This document shows positions 28,808 through 35,690 of a DNA stretch of 35,690 nt, piece after piece. This stretch comes from an uncultured Christensenellaceae bacterium (lineage in GTDB: Bacteria; Bacillota; Clostridia; Christensenellales; CAG-138), in the NCBI GenBank assembly GCA_902475645.1, contig CABSAH010000002.1, forward strand, positions 1 through 35,690. Direction: 5' to 3'. A program made the translations under genes and the position numbers. The notes beneath the pieces were generated by a model. The model ran no database searches and was not told the DNA's origin. It saw only the letters and a list, made by a program, of their open reading frames with translations. Positions within the stretch are counted from its first letter, which is position 1, and the number at the start of each line of letters is the position of its first letter.

Positions 28808-31800
28808 GCGGCTTTACACACCTGCATGTGCATACGGTATACAGCCTGCTGGACGGCGCATCCAAAATACCGGCGCTCGTTTCGCGGGCAAAGGAGCTGG
28901 GCATGGATTCCATTGCCATAACGGATCACGGCGTTATGTACGGCGTGATAGATTTTTATAAGGAATGTACAAAGCAGGGCATAAAGCCCATACTCGGCAT
29001 GGAGGCCTACGTTGCGCCCGCCTCGCTTTACGATAGGGAGGGCACAAGGGAATACAACCACCTTATTTTGCTTGCCAAGAACCAAGAGGGCTACAGGAAC
29101 CTGATGAAGCTCAGCTCAATAGCCTTTGTGGACGGGTTCTATTATAAGCCGAGGATAGATTACGATATACTTGAAAAATACCATGAAGGGCTTATTTGCC
29201 TTTCCGCGTGCCTTGCGGGCAGCATACCGCAGGCGCTGCTGAACGGGCGCCATGATGAGGCGCGCGCCTTAGCGCTTAGGTTGAAGCGCGTGTTCGGGGA
29301 CGATTTTTATATTGAGCTGCAAAACCACGGCCTGCCGGAGCAGCTTGAGGTGCTGCCAAAGCTTGCAAATTTGGCGCGGGAGCTTAATATAAAGGCCGTT
29401 GCCACGAACGATATACATTATGTGGATAAGGCTGATGCGGAGGCGCAGGATCTTTTGCTGTGCATACAGACGGCAAAATACGTTGACGATGAAAACCGCA
29501 TGCGCATGAGCGCGGATGAATTCTATCTTAAAAGCGAGGACGAAATGCGCGCCGCGCTTAAGGGCTACGAATACGCCGTTGAAAATACGCGCGAGGTTGC
29601 GGATAAATGCAGCGTGAGCATAGCGTTTGGCGAAAGGCATTTGCCCGGCTTTAACGCGCCTGACGGCATGGACAATTTTGAATACCTGAAAAAGCTTTCC
29701 GAAGAGGGGCTTGCAATAAAAATGCCCGATGCCGATGACGCCGCGCGGGAGCGGCTTAATACGGAGCTTGAAATAATCCGCAGCATGGATTTTGTGGACT
29801 ATTTCCTTATAGTGCGCGATTTTGTGGCGTTTGCGCACAACAGCGGCATATTCGTGGGCCCCGGGCGCGGCAGCGGCGCGGCAAGCCTTGTTGCGTATTC
29901 ATTGGATATTACGGACATTGACCCGCTTATGTACGACCTTCCGTTTGAGCGTTTCCTTAATCCGGAGCGGGTATCCATGCCGGACTTTGATATAGACTTC
30001 TGCGTGGAAAGGCGGCAGGAGGTAATAGACTATGTTGTTGAAAAATACGGCAAGGATAACGTATCGCAGATAATAACGTTCTCTACGCTTGCGGCAAGGG
30101 CGGTTGTAAAGGATGTGGGGCGCGCGCTTAGGGTTCCGCTTCAGGACGTGAACAGGATAACAAAGCTTATACCAAGGGCGGTGGATATGACGCTGAGCAA
30201 GGCGCTGGAGGTATCGGCGGAGCTTAAGGAGCTTTACGATAACGACCCCGTGGTAACAAAGCTTATAGACCTTTCATTAAAGCTTGAAGGGCTGCCGAGG
30301 AATCCCGGCACCCACGCGGCTGGCGTTGTTATAAGCGCGGAGCCTATAAGCGAATTTGTGCCGCTGCAGCGCAACGGCGACATTGTGACCACGCAGTTCT
30401 ATAAGGAAATAATAGAGGAGCTCGGCCTGCTGAAGATGGACTTCCTTGGGCTGAGAACGCTTACCGTAATACGCGATACGCTTGACTTTATACGCGGGCA
30501 GGGCAAAAACGTTCCAGATAAGGAATTGAAGGAGTATACGGACAGGCGCGTATACGAAATGATATCCGCTGCCGATACGGACGGCGTGTTCCAGCTTGAA
30601 TCGGCCGGCATGAAGCAGTTTATGCTGCAATTAAAGCCCGGCTGCCTTGAAGATCTTATAGCCGGCATTTCGCTTTTCCGCCCGGGCCCCATGGATCAGA
30701 TACCCAAATATCTTTCCGGAAAAAACCACCCCGACAAGGTAACGTATCTTAGCGAAAAGCTTCGCCCCGCGCTAAAGGCCACATACGGCTGCATGGTATA
30801 TCAGGAGCAGGTGATGCGCATAGTGCGCGACGTGGCGGGCTATTCCATGGGCCGCAGTGACCTTGTGCGCCGCGCAATGGCCAAAAAGAAGCACGACGTT
30901 ATGCAAAAGGAACGGCATAACTTTATATACGGCATAGAGGAAAACGGCGTTGTGAGCGTGCCGGGCGCGGTGCGTAACGGCGTGGACGCGGAAACGGCGA
31001 ATAAAATATTCGACTCAATGGCGGATTTTGCGTCCTATGCCTTCAATAAGCCCCATGCCGCCTGCTATGCCGTGCTTGCATACAGAACGGCGTATCTTAA
31101 AGCCTATTATCCGGTTGAGTTTATGACCGCAATGCTGAATAGCTTTATAAGCAGCGTAGACCAGCTTGCGGGATACATAAACACGGCGCGGCGCATGGGC
31201 ATAACCGTGCTGCCGCCGGACATAAACAAAAGCCGCGAAAAGTTCAGCGTGGAGGACGGCAAAATACGCTTTGGCCTTGCGGGCATACGCAACGTGGGCG
31301 AAGGGGCGATGAAGGACATTATAAGCGAGCGCGACCGCGGCGGCAGCTTTAAGGACTTTACGGATTTTGCAAACCGCGCGGGGGACATAAACAAGCGCAT
31401 GGTGGAGGCTATGATAAAGGTAGGCTGCTTTGACAGCACCGGTGCAAAGCGTTCCCAGCTAATGGCGGTATATGAAAATGCGCTTTCGCTTGCGGCGGGG
31501 GAAAGGAAGCAGGCCGCGGCGGGGCAGATGAGCCTTTTTGATATAGGCGGCGGGGAAAGCATACGCAGAAGCTTTATAAAGCTGCCCGATATTGCCGAAT
31601 TTGCGGATGCGGAAAAGCTGGATATGGAGCATGAAACGCTTGGAATATACCTAAGCGGGCATCCGCTCAACGACTATGCGGATATACTTGCTTCGCTCCC
31701 CGATACGGCGGCAAAGCTTTGCGGCAGGGATAGTGAAGAAAATGTTGAAATAGGGCCGCAGGAGGGTGACAAAGTAAAAATCGGTGGTATAATAACACAC

Positions 31801-32259
31801 GTTCAAAGGAAGCTTACGCGCTCCGGCAGCGGAATGATGGCCTATTGCACGCTGGAGGATACCACAGGCTCGATTGAATGCTTGGCGTTTCCGTCGGTGT
31901 TTACAAGGTATTCAAGCCTGTTGAACAGCGATTCAAAGGTTATAATTTCGGGCAAGCTGAACGTGCGCGACGAGCAGGAGAACATGATTTTGATAGACGA
32001 TGTGCAGCCGCTTATGAAGCGCAGCGCATCGGAAAAAATTTACCTTAGGCTGGATACGCAGGACAAGCTCACTATGGACAGGCTTATGAGCGTGCTGCGC
32101 CGCTTTCCCGGCAATGTGCCGGTAATACTGCACGACCCGAACACAAAGCGCACACAGCTTGCGCCTAAGGAACTGTTTGTTAATCCCTCCGGAGCGGTGA
32201 AGGACGTCCTTTGCGAGCTTCTGGGACAAGATAATGTTAAGACCAAAAAGGGAGAATAG
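28804..32259 (+). CDS. dnaE: DNA polymerase III subunit alpha, DnaE-type
   Basis: A 1151-residue replicative polymerase subunit. An N-terminal PHP domain keeps the metal-binding H-x-H-x-H (His6, His8, His10) and ITDHG. The palm catalytic aspartates are in MPDFDIDF (Asp394, Asp396, Asp398), preceded by GPGRGSGAASL. The fingers, the tandem HhH region (about 750-900) and a C-terminal OB fold (about 985-1060; TLEDTTGSIECLAFP) follow. The length is that of DnaE1-type proteins; this is not PolC, which has an inserted 3'-5' exonuclease. In Firmicutes with PolC, DnaE extends primers; in others it is the main polymerase. The start overlaps whiA. pfkA follows, an arrangement known in many Firmicutes. 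Confidence 0.96.
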   Translation: MSGFTHLHVHTVYSLLDGASKIPALVSRAKELGMDSIAITDHGVMYGVIDFYKECTKQGIKPILGMEAYVAPASLYDREGTREYNHLILLAKNQEGYRNLMKLSSIAFVDGFYYKPRIDYDILEKYHEGLICLSACLAGSIPQALLNGRHDEARALALRLKRVFGDDFYIELQNHGLPEQLEVLPKLANLARELNIKAVATNDIHYVDKADAEAQDLLLCIQTAKYVDDENRMRMSADEFYLKSEDEMRAALKGYEYAVENTREVADKCSVSIAFGERHLPGFNAPDGMDNFEYLKKLSEEGLAIKMPDADDAARERLNTELEIIRSMDFVDYFLIVRDFVAFAHNSGIFVGPGRGSGAASLVAYSLDITDIDPLMYDLPFERFLNPERVSMPDFDIDFCVERRQEVIDYVVEKYGKDNVSQIITFSTLAARAVVKDVGRALRVPLQDVNRITKLIPRAVDMTLSKALEVSAELKELYDNDPVVTKLIDLSLKLEGLPRNPGTHAAGVVISAEPISEFVPLQRNGDIVTTQFYKEIIEELGLLKMDFLGLRTLTVIRDTLDFIRGQGKNVPDKELKEYTDRRVYEMISAADTDGVFQLESAGMKQFMLQLKPGCLEDLIAGISLFRPGPMDQIPKYLSGKNHPDKVTYLSEKLRPALKATYGCMVYQEQVMRIVRDVAGYSMGRSDLVRRAMAKKKHDVMQKERHNFIYGIEENGVVSVPGAVRNGVDAETANKIFDSMADFASYAFNKPHAACYAVLAYRTAYLKAYYPVEFMTAMLNSFISSVDQLAGYINTARRMGITVLPPDINKSREKFSVEDGKIRFGLAGIRNVGEGAMKDIISERDRGGSFKDFTDFANRAGDINKRMVEAMIKVGCFDSTGAKRSQLMAVYENALSLAAGERKQAAAGQMSLFDIGGGESIRRSFIKLPDIAEFADAEKLDMEHETLGIYLSGHPLNDYADILASLPDTAAKLCGRDSEENVEIGPQEGDKVKIGGIITHVQRKLTRSGSGMMAYCTLEDTTGSIECLAFPSVFTRYSSLLNSDSKVIISGKLNVRDEQENMILIDDVQPLMKRSASEKIYLRLDTQDKLTMDRLMSVLRRFPGNVPVILHDPNTKRTQLAPKELFVNPSGAVKDVLCELLGQDNVKTKKGE

Positions 32260-32265
32260 TTTTTT

Positions 32266-33228
32266 ATGAAAAAGGTAGGAGTGCTTACAAGCGGGGGAGA
32301 TACGCCGGGCATGAATTCGGCTATACGCGCCGTGTTTAAGGAAGCGGATTACCGCGGAATGGACGTTATGGGCATATTCCACGGCTATAAGGGGCTTATT
32401 GAGGGGCGCATACGCCAGCTTACCCATGCAGACGTAGCAAACGTTATGCATAAGGGCGGCACGGTGCTGAGGACGGCGCGAAGCGAAGAATTTATGCAGG
32501 GCGACGGCTTTGAAAAGGCGCTGAACATGCTGCGCGCATACGATATAGACGGCCTTATCATAATCGGCGGGGACGGCAGCTACCGCGGCGCGAAAAAGCT
32601 TTATGAAAACGGCATAAAGACAATAGGTTTGCCCGGCACGATAGATAACGACATGGGCTATACCGATTTTACAATCGGCTTCACCACAGCCGTGAACACC
32701 ATAACGGACGAAATATATAAAATACGCGACACCATGCGCGCGCACGACCGCGTAGGCGTGGTTGAGGTTATGGGCCGCAACTGCGGCGATATTGCGCTGT
32801 GGGCAGGCGTTGCGGGCGGCGCGGATATGATAATTGTGCCGGAGATACCCATGAATTGGGAGGACTGCGCAAAGCAGCTTGTGAAGAATAAGCTGCGCGG
32901 CCAGCTCACAAGCATTGTTATAATCGCCGAGGGCGCGGGCAAGGCGGAGGACTTTGCGCGCTTTGTAAACGAGCATACGGACGTTGAAGCCAAGGCGATA
33001 GTACCGGGCTATATACAGCGCGGCGGCAACCCTACCGCATTTGACAGGGTGCTTGCGGCAAGGCTTGGCCAGCGCGCCGTGGAGCTGCTTGCGGACGATA
33101 TAGGCGGCCGCGCCGTGGGCATAAAGGATAACAAGATAATAGACGTAAGCATAGAGGAAGCGGTTGAAATGCCGGATTGCTTTGACGAAAAGCTGTTCCG
33201 CTTCAATTCCGTGCTTGCAAGGTTTTAA
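32266..33228 (+). CDS. pfkA: ATP-dependent 6-phosphofructokinase
   Basis: A 320-residue glycolytic enzyme converting fructose 6-phosphate to the 1,6-bisphosphate. TSGGDTPGMN opens the protein. GGDGS at 101-105 with Gly104, and PGTIDND with Gly124 and catalytic Asp127, are the pattern of the ATP-dependent (not pyrophosphate-dependent) enzyme. GRNCGDIA and GYIQRGGNP complete the family set. Length equals the E. coli and Bacillus proteins. It begins six bases after dnaE, with AAAGGGAG as the SD inside the dnaE end. The allosteric PEP/ADP site is not judged here. Confidence 0.96.
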   Translation: MKKVGVLTSGGDTPGMNSAIRAVFKEADYRGMDVMGIFHGYKGLIEGRIRQLTHADVANVMHKGGTVLRTARSEEFMQGDGFEKALNMLRAYDIDGLIIIGGDGSYRGAKKLYENGIKTIGLPGTIDNDMGYTDFTIGFTTAVNTITDEIYKIRDTMRAHDRVGVVEVMGRNCGDIALWAGVAGGADMIIVPEIPMNWEDCAKQLVKNKLRGQLTSIVIIAEGAGKAEDFARFVNEHTDVEAKAIVPGYIQRGGNPTAFDRVLAARLGQRAVELLADDIGGRAVGIKDNKIIDVSIEEAVEMPDCFDEKLFRFNSVLARF

Positions 33229-33245
33229 TATAAAGGATATTTGCA

Positions 33246-34937
33246 ATGACAAAGCGAACAAAAGCAGCCGGGCCTTTGAACCGGAACGACGATATTGAAC
33301 TGAATATAGACTCCATAGGCTCCGAAGGGCAGGGCGTGGGCAGATACGAAGGGCTGGCGGTTTTTGTGCCGTTTGCCCTGCCTAATGAGCGCGTTAAGGC
33401 GCACATAATAAAGGCCGCGCCCAACTACGCCGTGGGCAAGCTTATTGCCGTTGATATCGCAAGCCGCGATAGGCGCGAGCCGCGCTGCCCCGCCTTTATG
33501 CGCTGCGGCGGATGCAATCTGCTGCATATGGATTATGCGGCGCAGCTTGAATATAAGCGCGGCGTTGTGGCGAATGCGCTCATGCGCATAGGCAAGGTGG
33601 AATCCCCGCACGTCAGGCGCACCATAGGCATGGAGCATCCGTATCATTACCGCAACAAGGCGGCGTTTCCGTTCGCAATGGTCGATGGGCGTATGTGCTT
33701 CGGCTTTTTTGCCCCGCGCAGCCATAGGCTTGTGCCGATAGACGGCTGCCTTATTGAAAATAAAGCGCTGTATAATGTTGCAGAGGCGGTGCATTGCTGG
33801 GCGGAGGAAAACGACATTGCCCCGTATGATGAACAAACCGGCGGAGGTGCGCTGCGCCACGTTGTTGGCAGGATAACCACCGCGGGCGACATTATGGCCG
33901 TAATAGTTACCAAGGGACGGCCAAAGAAGCTGAACGCGCTGATAGATATGCTTACCGAACGCTGCGAGGGGCTTAAATCGATTATACTCAACCGCAACGA
34001 CGGCGACACAAACGTTATATTCGGCGATAAGTACGAAACGCTCTGGGGCGACAATACGCTTACGGAGGAGCTTTGCGGCTTCAGGTTTGAAATAAGCGCG
34101 GCGTCATTTTTGCAGGTGAACCCGATACAGACGGAAAAGCTGTATGCGCAGGTGGAAGCATTTTTGCCCGAGCAGAACGGCTTTGAGGCCATGGACGTAT
34201 ACTGCGGCGCGGGCACCATATCCATGGTGATAGCCAAGCGCGCCTGCCGCGTTACGGGCATAGAAAACGTGCCTAGCGCGGTTGAGGATGCGCGGCGCAA
34301 TGCGGCCATGAACGGCGTTGCCAACGCGGACTTCATATGCGCCGACGCTGCCGCCGCTTTGCCAAACCTGATAGCCAACGGCGCCAAGCCCGACGTTATC
34401 GTTCTTGACCCGCCGCGCAAGGGCTGCGAGCGCGCCGTACTCGATGCAATAATTGCAAGCGCCGCACCGCGCATAATCTACGTTTCCTGCGACCCCGCAA
34501 CCCTCGCCCGCGACGTGAGCATACTCACCGCCTCCGGCTACACCCTCCAAACCGCCCAGCCCGTGGATATGTTCCCACAAACTGCGCATGTGGAGACGGT
34601 AGTACTGCTTTCCCACAAAAAGCCAGACGGACATATCAACGTAAAAGTTGAGTTTGGCGAGGGTGAGGGAAAAGTTCCGCTTGATAATATCGCTAAAAGA
34701 GCCGAAGAATATAAGCCCAAAGAACGAGTGACCTACAAAATGATAAAGGAGTACATAGAAGCTAAATACGGCTTCAAGGTACATACCGCATATATCGCAG
34801 AGGTAAAGAGAGATTTAGGCTTGCCAATGTATGATGCTCCTAATGCGGTAGAAGAATTGAAACAGCCGAGGAAGCATCCGACAGCGGAGAAAGTGGAAGC
34901 GATAAAGGATGCGTTGAAGCATTTTGAAGTGATTTAA
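33246..34937 (+). CDS. rlmD: 23S rRNA (uracil-5-)-methyltransferase with mobile-element-supplied C-terminus
   Basis: A 563-residue protein. Residues 15-70 are a TRAM domain. Iron-sulphur ligands begin with C81-x5-C87-G-G-C90, and a later Cys is in PIDGC. The SAM methyltransferase core has DVYCGAGTIS, VLDPPRKGCE and the catalytic Cys415 in VSCDPATLARD, ending with HVETVVLLS. The family normally stops near that point (about 450-460). Here about 107 more residues follow, with AT-richer, differently biased codons and a sequence common at the end of RumA-type proteins next to integrative elements (from memory). I infer that the host gene lost its own 3' end when an element integrated and the element restored the frame. 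It methylates 23S rRNA (U1939-type site). The SD is AAAGGA. Confidence 0.9.
   Translation: MTKRTKAAGPLNRNDDIELNIDSIGSEGQGVGRYEGLAVFVPFALPNERVKAHIIKAAPNYAVGKLIAVDIASRDRREPRCPAFMRCGGCNLLHMDYAAQLEYKRGVVANALMRIGKVESPHVRRTIGMEHPYHYRNKAAFPFAMVDGRMCFGFFAPRSHRLVPIDGCLIENKALYNVAEAVHCWAEENDIAPYDEQTGGGALRHVVGRITTAGDIMAVIVTKGRPKKLNALIDMLTERCEGLKSIILNRNDGDTNVIFGDKYETLWGDNTLTEELCGFRFEISAASFLQVNPIQTEKLYAQVEAFLPEQNGFEAMDVYCGAGTISMVIAKRACRVTGIENVPSAVEDARRNAAMNGVANADFICADAAAALPNLIANGAKPDVIVLDPPRKGCERAVLDAIIASAAPRIIYVSCDPATLARDVSILTASGYTLQTAQPVDMFPQTAHVETVVLLSHKKPDGHINVKVEFGEGEGKVPLDNIAKRAEEYKPKERVTYKMIKEYIEAKYGFKVHTAYIAEVKRDLGLPMYDAPNAVEELKQPRKHPTAEKVEAIKDALKHFEVI
34590..34613 (+). other. Probable attachment-site core in rlmD
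   Basis: This stretch encodes V-E-T-V-V-L-L-S, the last conserved block of the methyltransferase, and lies exactly where codon style changes from host-like to AT-rich. Integrative elements in Firmicutes are known to use the 3' end of rum/rlmD genes, and this block is the expected crossover. The other attachment site is outside the window. Confidence 0.6.
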
Positions 34938-34944
34938 TGAGGAT

Positions 34945-34980
34945 AGGCGTATCATTAGAAATAGTGGTACGCTTATTTTT
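34945..34980 (+). terminator. Intrinsic terminator after rlmD
   Basis: GCGTATCA (34947-34954, one G·U) pairs with TGGTACGC (34965-34972) over a ten-base loop, followed by TTATTTTT. The stem extends by an A-T and a G-T pair. It lies inside the element, ending the transcript of the fused gene. Confidence 0.65.
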
Positions 34981-35051
34981 ATCCCTTTTTGCAGATTTGT
35001 CCTTTCCCCTGCTTTCCAATATAATGAAGCTAAAGAAGTGGAGGTGTGCTT

Positions 35052-35231
35052 ATGAGAGAGAAATTTAATCATCTGTATTTGGATAGCCACGAAAGAAAAC
35101 TTTTGATACATAGCCTTGTAGAGTTAAAAAATCAGCTCATTCAGCAAGGCAGATATACGGATTGTGTTGACGAGCTTATTTTTAAGGTCATAAATGCACC
35201 GACCAAGAGAATGAAAATTGAATATGTCTAA
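35052..35231 (+). CDS. Small element-borne protein of unknown function
   Basis: A 59-residue, Leu/Lys/Glu-rich protein predicted to be helical, with E-R-K-L-L-I-H-S-L-V-E-L-K-N in the middle. ATG 35052 has GGAGG seven bases upstream; an in-frame GTG six bases earlier is less well placed. It is followed by its own strong terminator. Similar small ORFs stand near the left end of clostridial conjugative elements, as far as I recall. No domain is recognised; regulatory, excision-related or ParA-associated roles are all possible and untested. Confidence 0.7.
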   Translation: MREKFNHLYLDSHERKLLIHSLVELKNQLIQQGRYTDCVDELIFKVINAPTKRMKIEYV

Positions 35232-35242
35232 GGCAAATTACA

Positions 35243-35286
35243 AAGCCGCTTATTCTTATTGATTTTAAGAGTAGGCGGCTTTTTTG
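35243..35286 (+). terminator. Strong intrinsic terminator after the small ORF
   Basis: AAGCCGC (35243-35249) pairs with GCGGCTT (35275-35281). The stem continues inward through a T·G pair and TATTCTTA/TAAGAGTA, giving about 16 pairs over a short AT loop, then a T6 run. It separates the small ORF from parA. Confidence 0.85.
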
Positions 35287-35304
35287 CGTTCTCTGGTACT
35301 GTTT

Positions 35305-35339
35305 ACATAGCCACCTTGACAAAGTGGCTAAATCTATGT
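35305..35339. promoter_or_regulatory. Nested inverted repeat in the parA leader
   Basis: TAGCCAC (35308-35314) pairs with GTGGCTA (35324-35330) around a TTGACA-containing loop; an alternative outer pair is ACATAG (35305-35310) with CTATGT (35334-35339). It lies just before the AAAGGAGG SD of parA. It may be a repressor site for autoregulation or a leader hairpin. No -10 is well spaced from the TTGACA. Confidence 0.45.
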
Positions 35340-35356
35340 GAAAGGAGGACGCATCT

Positions 35357-35690
35357 ATGTCAAATTGCAAAGTGATTGCTCTGACTAACCAGAAAGGCGG
35401 TGTCGGAAAAACAACCACAGCGGTCAATCTGGGTGTAAGTCTGGTGCAGCAGGGTAAAAAAGTCCTGCTGATTGATGCCGATGCACAGGCAAATCTCACG
35501 ATGGCTCTGGGTTATAACAGACCAGACGATATTCCCATAACGCTTTCTACTGTGATGCAGAACATCATAGACGATAAAACGCTTGATGTTTCACAGGGTA
35601 TTATCCACCACAGAGAGGGCGTTGACCTGCTTCCGTCAAACATTGAGCTGTCGGGCTTTGAGGTAAGGCTAATCAATGCAATGAGCCGTG
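35357..35690 (+). CDS. parA: ParA/Soj-family ATPase, 5' part only
   Basis: 111 codons are visible before the window ends. The deviant Walker A K-G-G-V-G-K-T-T (about residues 13-20) within NQKGGVGKTT, and Walker A' region LLIDADAQANLT, identify a ParA-type partition ATPase, here of the type found on plasmids and integrative elements. AAAGGAGG lies nine bases upstream of ATG 35357. ParA would help stable maintenance of the excised or circular element; a ParB gene is expected to follow outside the window. A chromosomal Soj is less likely because of the composition and neighbours. Confidence 0.92.
   Translation, partial: MSNCKVIALTNQKGGVGKTTTAVNLGVSLVQQGKKVLLIDADAQANLTMALGYNRPDDIPITLSTVMQNIIDDKTLDVSQGIIHHREGVDLLPSNIELSGFEVRLINAMSR

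Larger units (their letters stand above)
34614..35690 (+). mobile_element. Left end of an integrative (conjugative) element, partial
   Basis: From 34614 on, base composition falls and codons change (AAA, GAA, TAT and ATT rather than AAG, ATA and GGC). Gene content changes from housekeeping to a short ORF and a ParA ATPase, the usual opening genes of Tn1549/CTn-like elements. Integration in the 3' end of rlmD is a known strategy. The integrase, relaxase and transfer genes would be to the right and are not seen, so the type is not settled. Confidence 0.65.

Noticed and set aside
31933..33261. 442-residue minus-strand frame opposite dnaE/pfkA
   Set aside because: pfkA on the plus strand is unambiguous; the reverse frame has no domain and arises from codon bias.

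Overview
The window reads as a chromosomal segment of an anaerobic, spore-lineage Clostridia-type Firmicute. The gene families point there: ScpA/ScpB, GerW (YtfJ), a DacF-type carboxypeptidase, RapZ, WhiA, a DnaE-type Pol III, ATP-dependent PfkA, a biotin/Na+ decarboxylase and a PflX-like radical SAM protein. The DNA is fairly GC-rich, yet ATA is visibly the favoured Ile codon and AGG, CTT and AAG are common. The organism cannot be named from this alone; a gut Clostridia (for example a Christensenellales-type lineage) is an inference, helped by the integrative element at the right end.

Layout. 1-889 (minus strand): membrane protein with a VanZ-like layout, cut by the window edge. 1090-10073: plus-strand block for envelope precursors and housekeeping, namely a GlmU-like acetyltransferase with a decayed uridylyltransferase half, an alpha/beta hydrolase, a membrane-anchored MurF-like ligase, D-Ala-D-Ala ligase, a SEC-C protein, a three-domain fusion (beta-CASP nuclease + dead serine beta-lactamase fold + GNAT) and a site-2 protease. 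10096-14330: scpA-scpB-DUF2953-gerW-dacF-rluB. 14571-18256: a four-gene Na+-pumping oxaloacetate decarboxylase operon with its biotin carrier on a separate small protein. 18450-24571: two tandem, clearly paralogous PhoB-type two-component systems followed by a PflX-like radical SAM gene coupled to the second kinase. 24681-24827: an intergenic structured RNA candidate with its own terminator, placed directly against a membrane-anchored solute-binding-like gene that has a G9 tract at its start. 26036-33228: murB-rapZ-whiA-dnaE-pfkA. 33246-34937: rlmD, whose 3' end has been replaced by an integrated element. 34614-35690: left end of that element, with a small ORF and the start of a ParA ATPase gene.

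Working together: MurB, the MurF-like ligase, Ddl, the GlmU-like protein, DacF and RapZ (a regulator of amino-sugar supply in other bacteria) form a dispersed peptidoglycan theme. The decarboxylase operon would couple oxaloacetate (or a related beta-keto acid) decarboxylation to Na+ export. The most interesting items for follow-up are the beta-CASP/pseudo-beta-lactamase/GNAT fusion, the structured RNA at 24.7 kb, the G9 tract at a gene start, the decayed GlmU and the mobile-element tail grafted onto RlmD. No rRNA, tRNA or CRISPR array was seen.
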